From Arsenophonus sp046530765 (GTDB lineage: Bacteria > Pseudomonadota > Gammaproteobacteria > Enterobacterales > Enterobacteriaceae): a DNA stretch of 64,000 bases. The stretch's first letter is position 1, and every line of letters begins with the position of its first letter. The notes beneath the pieces were generated by a model that searched no databases, was not told where the DNA came from, and worked only from the letters and a program-made list of their open reading frames with translations. The stretch spans positions 1 through 64,000 of the forward strand of contig JBHEQS010000002.1 of the NCBI GenBank assembly GCA_046530765.1, read 5' to 3'. The translations under genes and the position numbers were made by a program. Below are positions 1 to 11,242 of this stretch, piece by piece.

Positions 1-519
1 ATCTGATTTTTATAAAATAAAAATATTATAGTGTATAATATTACAAATAAAATATATTATGTGATGTTTTGTAAAAAATAATAACATTAGTAATTATTAG
101 CTAATTATGAGTATAATTACTACTGTTTGTCAACTAACAAATTGATACAAACATAATTATGGTAATTTTATTATAGAATACTTAATAAATAAATTAATTT
201 GTATTATTAACCTATTATTGTATATGTTGTTATTAACATATTTTATTTTTTTTAAAATATTTTTATAAATTTTATCATTATAAAATAATAGAATATTTAT
301 AAGTATCAGATGATCTTATCTGATCTAAAGATTGTTTTTATGATTATCAAAAAAAAATATCTTTTGTAATTATTTAAATACTATTAGATATTTTATTCAT
401 TATGCTAATTTATTAATCTTTTTTTTGTAAAAATTATTAGTATAACTGCAATTTATCTCAAATACTATATGCATATTATAAATAACATACATAAACATTC
501 TAAAATGTTTATTTAATAC

Positions 520-667
520 TTAAGATCACTTTATTTTACATATAAGTAGCAGAAATAACTATCAGAGATTTTTGTGCCTCTTGATGGTCTGCTTTCGCGT
601 ACATATTCATATTAATATTAGAGATTATTTATTCTATTCTGTAACAATTAGAAGACAACTATTTTAA
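520..667 (+). pseudogene. menI: possible C-terminal remnant of menI (ydiI) thioesterase
   Basis: A short island much richer in G and C than its surroundings. Read on the plus strand in the frame of the ATG at 584, it gives M-V-C-F-R-V-H-I followed by H-I-N-I-R-D-Y-L-F-Y-S and a stop at 665-667. With one deletion this resembles the end of E. coli MenI (GVC...H..., then QIEIFD, RLCCSS and the C-terminus). In E. coli, menI lies upstream of sufA in the same orientation, which is also true here. The similarity is short, the other frames also read open over the island, and nothing convincing of the N-terminal half is visible, so this is tentative. Confidence 0.28.
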
Positions 668-1430
668 ATATAGACTATATTAATTTTTAACTTATTAGAT
701 AACTATCTTTTAAACTATATATTGATATTATCTATTTAATTATCTATTTTACGATTATTTGATATAATCAATATTTTATAGTTTTAAACTTACTTGTATA
801 TTTATTTTTATTTATACTATAATAAATTATATTATTTATACGATTTTTAATAATTTATCTTAAGTATATATTTACTTTTACCTAATTTGTAATAACATAT
901 TTAATTAATTTAATACAATTCAAGTTAGCACACAATCAGTTGTTAATCTCGTTTATTATTTGATAATAGTATATGTGGATTGTCTTATATTAGACTATTT
1001 ACATTGGTAGTAGTAATTTTTATTTGAATCTATTGTATCGTATATTATTTCATTTAATGAAATTGAACTCACGTCGATATCTTTCTTAAACTTTTTTTTA
1101 CTAATTTATCTTAGAAGATTATTTGCTTTATATTATTAAGTACTATTTCAATCAATATTGAATTTATAAATATAAATATGGAAACTATGTCAAGATCTCT
1201 TCAGTTTCTTATACAGTTTGTTTAGAGGCATGTTTCTAATTACAGAAAAGCATGTATTAATATTTCTATTACTGAAAACATAGCTTCTTTTGTATTCATA
1301 ATTTATTTGTTGAAGCAATTATTTGTTACTTTTAGTAACTTTTTTGTCATTATTGCAAACTAAAAAATTCCGTATTTTATGTTTAACACATTGACTATTA
1401 CACTATTTTAGATATATTGTTATATTTGAA

Positions 1431-1530
1431 TAAATATAATAAATATAATAAATATAATAAATATAATAAATATAATAAATATAATAAATGTAATAAATAT
1501 AATAAATATAATAAATATAATAAATATAAT
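1431..1530. repeat. 9-bp tandem repeat, about 11 copies
   Basis: The unit TAAATATAA is repeated head to tail about eleven times over 100 bp; one copy near 1490 carries a G (AAATG instead of AAATA). Because the unit is a multiple of three, it creates a spurious open frame of repeated Asn-Lys-Tyr codons, which should not be taken for a gene. This is a variable-number tandem repeat of the kind made by replication slippage. Confidence 0.9.
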
Positions 1531-3555
1531 AAAAAACTTAAATATTTAATATATTTAAGTTTGAATTTATGTAAAGCATTGAATTATGTTAACTTACGTA
1601 ATTTTAATTACTAAAATTATTGACTTATTTAGCTTTTTTTTGATATTTATTGGTACAATTGTCTGATTTTAAAATAAGTAATTATAAATTTTTATGTAAT
1701 GTTTTTCAATATTATTTCGGACAAGATTTAACCATTACGTTAAAATTATCTATCTCAGTTATATCTTTATTTTTATAAAGTGCCAATTTTGCAATGAATT
1801 AAATTGTTCATTATAACAAATCTTATATTTAGAGATATCTCCACTTTTATTTCTATATTGATTGCCTAATGCACTTTAGTTTGTGATCTAGATATTAATA
1901 TACTATAAACGTAATGTATCAGACTATAATTTATACTGTTTTTAGTTATATCAAATAATTATTATAATCATAATTAATAATATTCAATTTTATGGTACTA
2001 GTTAATTAGCACTACTGCAGAACTATCTTGCTTATTTTGTTACATTGTAATATCTTATAATGTCAATAACCAAATAGAATAAGAATAGATCTTGCGTGAT
2101 AATTCGTGCAATTTTCTTTTTATGCTAATAAGTTATTTGTTACTGTATTGCATATAAATTTATGTAAATATTATATTTAGAACATTAAATGCATTACTTG
2201 TGTTTTTTGAATTTCTTTCTGTTTTCTCAAATCACTACTTTATTTTAATTTTATTTGTATCTATAATAGTTAGAAGCAATTTTGTCTTTCGATTATTAGT
2301 TGAAACTAATAATATAGATGTAAAACAAATCTTTACATTTACTAATTTACCCATTGAATATTTTAGTAATTGAATATGGACACTATTCACTTATAGAATA
2401 TATTACAAAATTATCGAATATGATAGTTTGCGTGTAGTTATTTATTTATATTATATTTATCTTTCTACATAATTATGCTTATAAAAGAATTTGACATAAG
2501 TTATAAATAACTCTAAATAATTAAATTGAAAATTATATATTATTGTATGTATCCATTTGAATTAGAATAACAATCTTAGAAAAATACTTTTATTTTGAAT
2601 TTATTGTACCTTTTTCTCTATATTTCTACTGTTTTAAATAAATCAATATTCTTATTGCTTCGTACACCAATTATCTTGCTTATATCTACTTTCTTGAATA
2701 ATAATTTAGTATAGATAAATTATTAAGAAATATAGATTTTTATATTATTATTTACATTATTAAAGTTTTATATCATCTTCCAAAATCAGATATATTTATT
2801 AATTTTATATTTGTTTCATAAAACTGAATATTATTATAGATAGGTGATTAATTTATATTCAGTTTATTAATGTGTGTACAACAACTCGTTAATTAATTTT
2901 CAATTTTCTATTTTATTTAAATAACACGTGATGTTTTTGACTAGTTTTATAACTATTTTATTTTTGACATAAATATTTTAATTGCACTCATAACTAAAAT
3001 TATTCAACAAAATATTATTAACTCATGTTATAGGTTCAGTTAAATATTAAATTTAACAATAATTATAATACAGCACTATTCTGTTTTTTTATTTCATTTA
3101 TTTTATATAACTCAATTATAAACTTTATTATATATATGTTAAATAAAGTTTGATAATTATCAATATACTTTATAACTCTCGCTTTGCAATTTAAGTTATT
3201 AGCATATTGTATTTTAAATAATCTAAAACTTTTTTCTAAACATCAATAACAATTAGTAATTTCTTTTGAGTGAATATTTACTTATTTAATAACTAATTAA
3301 CGAGTTGATTTTCACAAACGAGATCAATGTCTATTACTGGTATGTTCTTAATTCAATTAATTTTGTTGTATTTATGAAAATAACTGTTTTATAAATATAT
3401 TTAAAATATTAAAATATATAATTATCGGGCTAATCATTATATTTTGTAATAATTATATTGCGTATAGATTCAGATTCGAATATAATTATATTCGCTAGTT
3501 TTCTAAGTAATTCTAGTAGAAATATAAATACCTTTGTAATTATTTTGTACCAGTA

Positions 3556-3577
3556 AGTACTGACATCTGTCAGTACT
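3556..3577. terminator. GC-containing hairpin, possible orphan terminator
   Basis: Perfect 10-bp arms AGTACTGACA and TGTCAGTACT separated by TC, with four G/C pairs per arm, followed on the plus strand by a T-rich stretch (ATAATTTTCTTTT). It has the form of a Rho-independent terminator, yet no gene is recognisable on either side. It may mark the end of an erased gene. Confidence 0.45.
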
Positions 3578-4415
3578 ATAATTTTCTTTTACTTCTTATT
3601 TAATACTTAATATTATAATAAAATAATAATAAATTTATTACAATATTTTTATAGACATTGATTGACTTATAATATAATAAGTCTGCATAATTAAAATTTC
3701 TTATAATTATATTATTCTATTTTAGTTATATTAAATAAAATTTAGTTGTGTTCTTTCTGTATCAATATTCAGAACATTTTGTGATATTTGAAATATCATA
3801 ACTATTTTTGTATTTAGGCAGATTATTTATTTGTATGAGTTTCTAACTCTTTTAATATAACTATAAACCAATGTTAAGTATTCAGTCAATTACACAATGA
3901 AAATTTAAATTTATAATTTATATTTTTATATATATACTTAGTCTACTAATTACCAATTATGATCAAGTTTTTTAAAATGTTAATAGATCTTCCTGATAAA
4001 TTATATTTGTATTAATTTTGTTTATTATGTAACGCTCTTATTTTAATTCAATTTTAGTTATGTATTTCAACTAAAACATAATAAACACTAATTATTTATA
4101 TAATCATCTATAACAAGGTATATTTAACTTGAAAGATATAATAACATGTTACATCGGTGATGTGTAATAATTAGAAATATAGAAATATAGAAATACAATA
4201 ACTAGTATACTAAAATTAATGTGTTTTATTATATGATTTTTTATTAATTAAAATAAAAATATAAAATTAAATTATCTAAAAGAATCTTTAATTAAAATCA
4301 GTAAAAATTAATTTATATTTTTATGAAACAATTTAAATTTTGATTATAGTCACTGTTACTTTTTATGAATTAGTTAGTAACTATTCATTAAGAATTTTGA
4401 ATTGTTTTTAGATTC

Positions 4416-4444
4416 AATATAAAACATCCTAAATGTTTTATATT
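4416..4444. repeat. AT-rich inverted repeat
   Basis: Perfect 12-bp arms AATATAAAACAT / ATGTTTTATATT with a 5-base loop, in the desert upstream of sufA. No neighbouring gene explains it. Confidence 0.5.
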
Positions 4445-5992
4445 ATGTTGCAATAAAGTATATGAAAATTTTATTTTACAAAGTAATTATATTAACAAAT
4501 TTTTATTAGTTTTCTATCATAAATAGATAATATAATTTGCTTGTTTACTTACTTAATATTTTTTATTAAATTAATAAAAACTTAATAAAAGAGAAGAGAT
4601 CGACAAAATATTTTTTTTGTTATACAATATCAATTTAGAAGTTATTATAATTGAACTCAGTTTATTATCTGTTTTTTTTTAAATTAAAATATGAGTATCT
4701 TGTAGACCCAGTACTATAATTGTTTTATATAAAAGTTTTCTATATTTTATGATATTTATCTAGGATTTTATCTAGGATTACAAAAAAATACATAAACTTA
4801 TGCATTTAAAATTATTTAAGTAAGTTACTTAAATATAGTATAAGTATTAATTCAACTTAATATTATATGATTAGAGATAAATATCTAAAAATTATCTATA
4901 ATAAATATTACTTACTTTGAAATTAAAATTAATTAACTAATTTTAATAATAAAATTAACACAAAAGTTAATAGCAAAACAATAACTGAAAATTGTATTTG
5001 TTAGTAACCATTAAAAAATACTATTGATATTTAACAGTTAACAGTTCTAAATAATAGATTAAAATTTTTGCTATATTTAGATATCATACCATTAATGTAA
5101 ATATTTATTTTTTTTTATAAAATAATAGTAATTATATACTATAATAATTATAAATCTAAAGTTAATTTGTTTATTATTTTATTGAATTTATTATAAAAAT
5201 TACTAAAATTTTGTTAATAAATAAGTTATTATAATCACTAATTAAGAATTATACATTGAAACATTCATTATAATAGTTATTAGATAGATATATTTAAATA
5301 ATTTATAAATATTCTTGTATTTTAAAAAAAATAATAATAATTAATTTAGGATGGATAAATAAAAATATATTATTTAATTTAAATATTTTTATAATAACTA
5401 TAAGTCTGATGCTTTTGAAAGAATGCTATCGGTTAATTAATTTAATATTCAATCGTTTACATTATTATATTGCACTATTATTTTTTATTTATCAGATAAA
5501 AGTGTTCTTTTCTATTATTAGCTAAACCGCTAAGATATATAATTATTTATTTATTGAATAAATATAATTAAAATTATTTAAAAAAATATATCATGAATTT
5601 AGTTCATATGAGATGTATAATGATAAGTGATCTAAGTTAATAAAATTTTTAATAAGAAATTAAATTTTAACTATATTTTACACATTATTTGTTCTTGAAT
5701 AAAATAAAAGTATATTGTTTAAAACAAAAACAATTTTTGATTTTTAAATTAAAATATATATAAGTTTATTATTTTATTAGACTTTAACTTATTTAAAATT
5801 AATTTATAATTGTTAGTAAATTAAAAAATATCAAATAAATAGTAAAATAATCAATTTTTTTTTAAAAACTTAATATAAGTGTATATTTATTTTAAATAAA
5901 AATTTTTATAACAATATTTAATTTTAAACAAATTGGATTAAATTGCACATATCTAGTACTTTAATAAAAGTATTATTTTAACGAGATAAATA

Positions 5993-6364
5993 ATGATAGA
6001 TAATAAAATTAATAATTTTTCTTTAGATAAATATAGTTGGAAAAATCTTACAATAACAGATAAAGCAGCTAATCAAATTCGTAAATTAATGAAACAATAT
6101 CCAAAAAGTCGAGGATTATCCCTTGATATTAAACAATCAGGATGTGCAGGATTTGGATATGTTATTGCATTGATAGATAATCCAACCAAAGAATATTTAC
6201 TATTTGAAAATAATGGCGCCAAACTTTTTGTTCCTATAAAAGCAATGCCATTTATTAATGGCACTGAAATTGATTATGTCACTGATGGGCTTAATCAAGT
6301 ATTTAAATTTAATAATCCTAAGGCTCAACATTCTTGTGGTTGTGGTGAAAGCTTTAGTATTTAA
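5993..6364 (+). CDS. sufA: SufA, A-type Fe-S carrier
   Basis: A-type carrier that takes Fe-S clusters from the SufBCD scaffold and passes them to apo-proteins in the cytosol. The 123-aa product aligns end to end with E. coli SufA (122 aa). The three cluster-binding cysteines are present: C51 in SGCAGFGY, and C115 and C117 in the C-terminal SCGCGES motif. First gene of a complete sufABCDSE operon; sufB follows after 11 bases. The start is preceded by a weak AACGAGAT Shine-Dalgarno-like stretch. An AT hairpin (AGTACTTT...AAAGTATT) lies about 20 bases upstream. No convincing IscR, OxyR or Fur site could be read. Confidence 0.97.
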   Translation: MIDNKINNFSLDKYSWKNLTITDKAANQIRKLMKQYPKSRGLSLDIKQSGCAGFGYVIALIDNPTKEYLLFENNGAKLFVPIKAMPFINGTEIDYVTDGLNQVFKFNNPKAQHSCGCGESFSI

Positions 6365-6375
6365 GTGAATTAATT

Positions 6376-7875
6376 ATGTCACAGAGCAATATAGAAATTA
6401 ATGATGATATTCAACAATTGTTAATAAAGCATCGTTATAAAGAGGGTTTTTTTACTCAAGTTAAAACTGATGAATTAGATAAAGGCCTCAATGAAGAGGT
6501 TATTAAAGCTATTTCATGTAAGCGTAATGAACCAAATTGGATGTTAGTATTTCGACTTGAAGCTTATAAACACTGGTTGAGCATGAAAGAGCCTCACTGG
6601 CTTAAAGGATATTATCCTAATTTAAATTATCAGGAATATAGTTATTATTCTGCGCCATCCTGCAGTAATTATGATGATAATTATAATTCTGAATATAATT
6701 CATCATCAGATGTGTGTGATGCACACATCAATAATTATTTAACAGCGGAAGTTGAGGATGCGTTCAATAAGCTTGGCGTTCCTGTACGAGAAGGTAAAAC
6801 AATTGCGGTCGATGCTATTTTTGATTCTATTTCTGTTTCAACAACATATTCTAGTGAATTATCAAAACTAGGTATTATTTTTTGCTCTTTTAGCGAAGCA
6901 ATCCAGAATCATCCTGAATTGGTAAAAAAATATATTGGCACTGTTGTTTCTAATAGTGATAATTTTTTTGCTGCATTAAATTCTGCTGTAGCTTCTGATG
7001 GAACATTTGTTTATGTGCCAAAAGGTATTCGATGTCCTATTGAATTATCAACATATTTTCGAATTAATTCCGCCAAGACAGGTCAGTTTGAACGAACTAT
7101 TTTGATTGCTGATGAAAATAGTTACGTTAGTTATATTGAGGGATGCTCTGCTCCAATTAGAGATAGTTATCAATTGCACGCTGCTGTAGTTGAAGTTATC
7201 CTTCACAAGGATGCAGAAGTAAAATATTCAACAATACAAAACTGGTTTTCTGGATTAGGAAATAAAGGCGGTGGAATTTTAAATTTTGTCACTAAACGTG
7301 CATTATGTGATGGAGAAAATTCTAAAATGTCTTGGACTCAGTCTGAAACTGGATCGGCTATCACCTGGAAGTATCCAAGTGTTATATTAAAAGGAGATAA
7401 TTCGGTTGGAGAATTTTTTTCAGTTTCATTAACAAATGGCAGTCAACAAGCTGATACCGGCACAAAAATGATTCATATTGGTAAGAATACAAGGTCAACT
7501 ATTATTTCCAAGGGTATTTCGGCAGGTAATGGTCAAAATAGTTATAGAGGATTAGTAAAAATTTTACAAACCGCTGAAAATGCTAGAAATTACACTCAAT
7601 GTGACTCTATGTTAATTGGTAATGAATGCGGTGCACATACGTTTCCTTGTATTGAGACAAAAAATAATAGTGCACAGATAGAACATGAAGCAACAACATC
7701 TCGTATTGGTGAATATCAACTTTTTTATTGTAAGCAGCGTGGTATTAGTGAGGATAATGCTATTTCGATGATCGTAAATGGTTTTTGTAAAGAGGTCTTT
7801 TCTGAATTACCATTAGAATTTGCCGTTGAGGCGCAAAAATTATTAGGAATTAGTTTAGAACATAGTGTTGGTTGA
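6376..7875 (+). CDS. sufB: SufB, scaffold subunit of the SufBCD complex
   Basis: Core scaffold on which Fe-S clusters are built with SufC (ATPase) and SufD. The 499-aa product matches E. coli SufB (495 aa) along its whole length. The C-terminal half of the SufBD beta-helix is almost unchanged (ENSKMSWTQSETGSAITWKYP), and the sulfur-accepting cysteine is kept at C409 (TQCDSMLIG, E. coli C405). The only notable difference is a Ser/Asn/Tyr-rich, less conserved segment around residues 95-120. Second gene of the suf operon; 45 bases separate it from sufC. Confidence 0.98.
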   Translation: MSQSNIEINDDIQQLLIKHRYKEGFFTQVKTDELDKGLNEEVIKAISCKRNEPNWMLVFRLEAYKHWLSMKEPHWLKGYYPNLNYQEYSYYSAPSCSNYDDNYNSEYNSSSDVCDAHINNYLTAEVEDAFNKLGVPVREGKTIAVDAIFDSISVSTTYSSELSKLGIIFCSFSEAIQNHPELVKKYIGTVVSNSDNFFAALNSAVASDGTFVYVPKGIRCPIELSTYFRINSAKTGQFERTILIADENSYVSYIEGCSAPIRDSYQLHAAVVEVILHKDAEVKYSTIQNWFSGLGNKGGGILNFVTKRALCDGENSKMSWTQSETGSAITWKYPSVILKGDNSVGEFFSVSLTNGSQQADTGTKMIHIGKNTRSTIISKGISAGNGQNSYRGLVKILQTAENARNYTQCDSMLIGNECGAHTFPCIETKNNSAQIEHEATTSRIGEYQLFYCKQRGISEDNAISMIVNGFCKEVFSELPLEFAVEAQKLLGISLEHSVG

Positions 7876-7920
7876 TAGTTATAATTAAAAAAAATAGTAA
7901 GTTGTTCAAAGGCAAATGAA

Positions 7921-8661
7921 ATGTTAAGTGTAAAAAATTTAAATGTCAACATTGAATGCAATAATATCCTTAACGGATTAAATCTAGAAGTAAAAGCAGG
8001 ACAAGTACATGCAATTATGGGACCAAATGGATCTGGTAAAAGTACATTCGCAGCAACCTTAGCAGGAAGAGAAGAATATCAAATAAAGAATGGAACGATT
8101 CTATTTAAAAACAAAAATCTACTAAAATTATCTGCAGAAGAACGTGCTGGTGAAGGTATATTTTTGGCTTTTCAGTATCCTGTTGAAATTCCTGGAGTAA
8201 GTAATTATTTTTTTTTGCAAACATCTATTAATGCAGTCAGAAAGTATAGAAAGAAGTCTCCACTTGATAGATTTGATTTTAAAGATTTAATTGAAGATAA
8301 AATTAAAAAACTTAACATTCCGAAAGATTTACTTTCTCGATCTGTAAATGTCGGATTTTCTGGTGGAGAAAAAAAATGCAATGATATTTTACAAATGGCT
8401 GTATTAGAGCCTAAATTATGTATTTTAGATGAAACAGACTCTGGTCTTGATATTGATGCCCTGAAAGTTGTGACAAGTGTAGTGAACTCACTACGTAACA
8501 CTGAAAGATCTTTCATTATTGTAACTCACTATCAACGAATTTTAGATTACGTTAAACCTGATTTCGTTCATGTTCTACATCAAGGAAAAATTATTCAATC
8601 TGGTGATTTTACATTGGCTAAAAAACTAGAGGAACAAGGGTATGGCTGGCTCATTGACTAA
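7921..8661 (+). CDS. sufC: SufC, ABC-type ATPase of Fe-S assembly
   Basis: Cytosolic ABC ATPase that drives conformational change of SufB/SufD; it is not a transporter. The 246-aa product has the Walker A motif GPNGSGKST at residues 34-42, an ABC signature variant SGGEKK near residue 150, Walker B LCILDETDSGLD and a late switch histidine in VTHYQR. Length and order match the E. coli protein (248 aa). Its 3' end overlaps the sufD start by 20 bases, suggesting translational coupling. Confidence 0.98.
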   Translation: MLSVKNLNVNIECNNILNGLNLEVKAGQVHAIMGPNGSGKSTFAATLAGREEYQIKNGTILFKNKNLLKLSAEERAGEGIFLAFQYPVEIPGVSNYFFLQTSINAVRKYRKKSPLDRFDFKDLIEDKIKKLNIPKDLLSRSVNVGFSGGEKKCNDILQMAVLEPKLCILDETDSGLDIDALKVVTSVVNSLRNTERSFIIVTHYQRILDYVKPDFVHVLHQGKIIQSGDFTLAKKLEEQGYGWLID

Positions 8662-9955
8662 CAATGAAAAAGAAAAAAAACAACATCAATTTAGAATATT
8701 AAATCAACAGGCGTTAAAAAATTTTGCAGAACTTTTTTATGCTAGTAAAAGAGCAAATGAAAAACAAGCTCAATCCTATTGGAAAGAAGTAGAAAAAATC
8801 GGTTTTAAGTCATTTCAAGATTCTGAGTGGCATTGCACTAGATTATTAAAAGTACTTAGTCCTAAGTATAAATTAAATAGTGACAATATAATTACTATTG
8901 ATAAATTAAAAAAAATAGATATCTCTATTGATGGATGGAAAATTATTTTATTTGATGGATGCTTTATTTCTGCGTTTAATAGTGATAACTTTGGCCCTTA
9001 TCAAATTCAAATTATGGATACTACTGAGAATCTTCCACCTCCTATCATGAAGGAGGAAATATTTCTATATTTAACTGAGAGTTTAGCAGCTCAACCTATA
9101 CTTATTAAATTGCCTGATAATCAACATGCAGAAAAACCACTTTATATATTAAATGTTACTTCTGGATCAAATAATCGTGATTATGTCAACACTAGTCACT
9201 ATCGTTATCACTTAGATATAGGTTCTAACTGTAAATCGCAAGTTATTGAACATTTTTCTTCTGCTAACGATAAACCACATTTAACAGGTAGTCGTTTAAC
9301 TGCTAATATTGGTAATAATAGTTATTTTACTCATATTAAACTTAGTATTGAAAATAACCAAAGTAACCATTTTTCTAACAATGACATCTTTGTTGGAGAA
9401 AATGCTCAAATGAAAAGTAGCGGTATTTTTATAGGATCAGAATTCTTTAGACAACATACTAATGTGAAGTTAAATGGTTCTAATAGCAAATTAATTCTAA
9501 ATAGTTTACTGTTACCAAAAAATATAGAAATTGTTGATGTTAGAGCCCATGTTGAGCATAATAAGCCTTTTTGTAAAAGCAGTTTATTACATAAAACTAT
9601 AGTAATGGATGAAAGTAAATCTATTTTTAATGGTATGATTAAAGTTGCACCACAAGCACTTAAATCAAATAGCAAAATGCTAAATAACAATTTATTATTT
9701 GGAAAACAAGCAGAAATTAAGTCAAAACCACAGCTAGAAATTTATGCTGATGATGTAAAATGTAGCCATGGTGTTACAGTAAGCTGTATTGATAATGATC
9801 AGCTTTTTTATTTACGATCTAGAGGCGTTTGTCTAAATGATGCAAAATATATACTCATGATTGGATTCGCATCTGAAATAATTAAATCTATTGATATTGA
9901 ATGCGTAAGTGATAAAATAACCAGTATTATACAGCAGCATTTGACGCAAATTTAA
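8642..9955 (+). CDS. sufD: SufD, SufBCD complex subunit
   Basis: Partner of SufB and SufC, needed for iron acquisition in cluster assembly. The 437-aa product starts MAGSLTNN, like E. coli SufD (MAGLPNSS), which supports the start inside the sufC coding end. The C-terminal SufBD domain carries KPQLEIYADDVKCSHG, including the conserved histidine of CSHG, and FYLRSRG. The N-terminal third is much more divergent and Lys/Asn-rich, as is usual for this subunit in AT-rich genomes. sufS begins two bases after the stop codon. Confidence 0.97.
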   Translation: MAGSLTNNEKEKKQHQFRILNQQALKNFAELFYASKRANEKQAQSYWKEVEKIGFKSFQDSEWHCTRLLKVLSPKYKLNSDNIITIDKLKKIDISIDGWKIILFDGCFISAFNSDNFGPYQIQIMDTTENLPPPIMKEEIFLYLTESLAAQPILIKLPDNQHAEKPLYILNVTSGSNNRDYVNTSHYRYHLDIGSNCKSQVIEHFSSANDKPHLTGSRLTANIGNNSYFTHIKLSIENNQSNHFSNNDIFVGENAQMKSSGIFIGSEFFRQHTNVKLNGSNSKLILNSLLLPKNIEIVDVRAHVEHNKPFCKSSLLHKTIVMDESKSIFNGMIKVAPQALKSNSKMLNNNLLFGKQAEIKSKPQLEIYADDVKCSHGVTVSCIDNDQLFYLRSRGVCLNDAKYILMIGFASEIIKSIDIECVSDKITSIIQQHLTQI

Positions 9956-9956
9956 T

Positions 9957-11213
9957 ATGATATTTTCAGTAACATCAATCAGAAAAGATTTTCCTATATT
10001 ATCAAAAAAAATTAATAATCAACAGTTAGTTTATTTGGATAGTGCCGCTACTGCACAGAAGCCGATGCAAGTAATAAAAAAAGAAAAACAATTTCTTTGT
10101 CACAACTATGCATCTGTACATCGCGGAATACATAGTTTAAGCAATAAAGCAACATCTATGTTAGAAAATGTTCGACAGCAAGTTGCCAACTTTATTAATG
10201 CAGCTAATTCAGAAGAAATTATTTTTGTTAAAGGCACAACAGAAGGTATAAATTTAATCTCAAATAGTTATGGGCGTGATTTTATAAATCCAGGTGATAA
10301 CGTTATAATTAGCCAAATGGAACATCATTCTAACATAGTTCCTTGGTATATTCTTGCTGATCAGATAGGATTTAATATTCGTATATTACCTATTGATAAT
10401 AATGGTAAATTAATTTTTTATCAATTAGATAAGTTAATTGATTTTCGCACTAAATTACTAGCTTTTACTCACATGTCTAATATTTTGGGAACTGTTAATC
10501 CAGCAAAAGAAATTATTGAATATGCTAGAGGATGTGCGAAAAAAAAAACATCTAAATTCCATATTTTAATTGATGGCGCTCAAAGCATTGTTCATCAAAA
10601 GATTGATGTTAAAGATTTAGATTGTGATTTTTATGTTTTTTCCGGGCATAAGCTTTATGGCCCTACAGGTATTGGTGTTTTATATGGTAAAAAAGAATTA
10701 TTAAATTCCTTATCGCCTTGGCAAGGTGGTGGCGGAATGATTGATAAAGTTAATATGACATTAACTGATAAATCAGTAATAAATATAACATATGAAAATA
10801 CACCATGGCGATTTGAAGCAGGAACTCCAAATATTGTTGGTATTATTGGCTTAGGGGAAGCATTGCATTATATTAATAACATTGGTTATCATCAAATATC
10901 TGCACATGAAATTTCATTGATGGAGTATGCTAATGATCGCTTAAGGACCATAAATTCTTTACGTCTTTATGGATCAGATCAGCGCCAAGGAGTTATTGCC
11001 TTTAATTTAGGTAATCATCATGCTTATGATGTAGGTAGTTTTTTAAATAATTATGCTGTTGCAATAAGAACTGGGCACCATTGTGCATTGCCATTAATGG
11101 ATTTTTATAAAGTTCCATCAATGTGCCGAGCTTCTATAGCAGTTTATACTACGAAAGAAGAAATTGATATTTTAGTTGAAAAATTACAACATATTGAAAA
11201 ATTACTAGGTTAA
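9957..11213 (+). CDS. sufS: SufS, cysteine desulfurase
   Basis: PLP-dependent group II cysteine desulfurase that makes a persulfide for cluster assembly and hands it to SufE. The 418-aa product has the PLP lysine in SGHKLYGPTGIG and the catalytic cysteine in RTGHHCALPL (E. coli C364). It starts MIFSVTSIRKDFPILS like E. coli SufS. A stretch of ten A at about 10539-10548 encodes Lys-Lys-Lys inside a few-residue insertion relative to E. coli (ARGCAKKKTSKFHI). The run is in frame here but is a natural slippage site. Confidence 0.98.
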   Translation: MIFSVTSIRKDFPILSKKINNQQLVYLDSAATAQKPMQVIKKEKQFLCHNYASVHRGIHSLSNKATSMLENVRQQVANFINAANSEEIIFVKGTTEGINLISNSYGRDFINPGDNVIISQMEHHSNIVPWYILADQIGFNIRILPIDNNGKLIFYQLDKLIDFRTKLLAFTHMSNILGTVNPAKEIIEYARGCAKKKTSKFHILIDGAQSIVHQKIDVKDLDCDFYVFSGHKLYGPTGIGVLYGKKELLNSLSPWQGGGGMIDKVNMTLTDKSVINITYENTPWRFEAGTPNIVGIIGLGEALHYINNIGYHQISAHEISLMEYANDRLRTINSLRLYGSDQRQGVIAFNLGNHHAYDVGSFLNNYAVAIRTGHHCALPLMDFYKVPSMCRASIAVYTTKEEIDILVEKLQHIEKLLG

Positions 11214-11242
11214 TTTCATTAAAATAATGTATTAATGGTAGA

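Larger units (their letters stand above)
1..5992. other. 6-kb AT-rich desert upstream of sufA
   Basis: No protein-length reading frame that looks coding is visible on either strand. What can be seen: a GC-richer scrap at about 540-620 (possible menI remnant, listed separately), the 9-bp tandem repeat at 1431-1530, a GC-containing hairpin at 3556-3577, an AT hairpin at 4416-4444, and a 14-bp motif TAATTAACGAGTTG near 3295 whose reverse complement occurs near 2882. No tRNA-like cloverleaf with a recognisable T-loop was found. The remainder reads as neutral, homopolymer-rich sequence. Confidence 0.7.

Noticed and set aside
1417..1614. 65-codon open frame with repeated Asn-Lys-Tyr
   Set aside because: Produced entirely by the 9-bp tandem repeat; no ribosome site, no domain.
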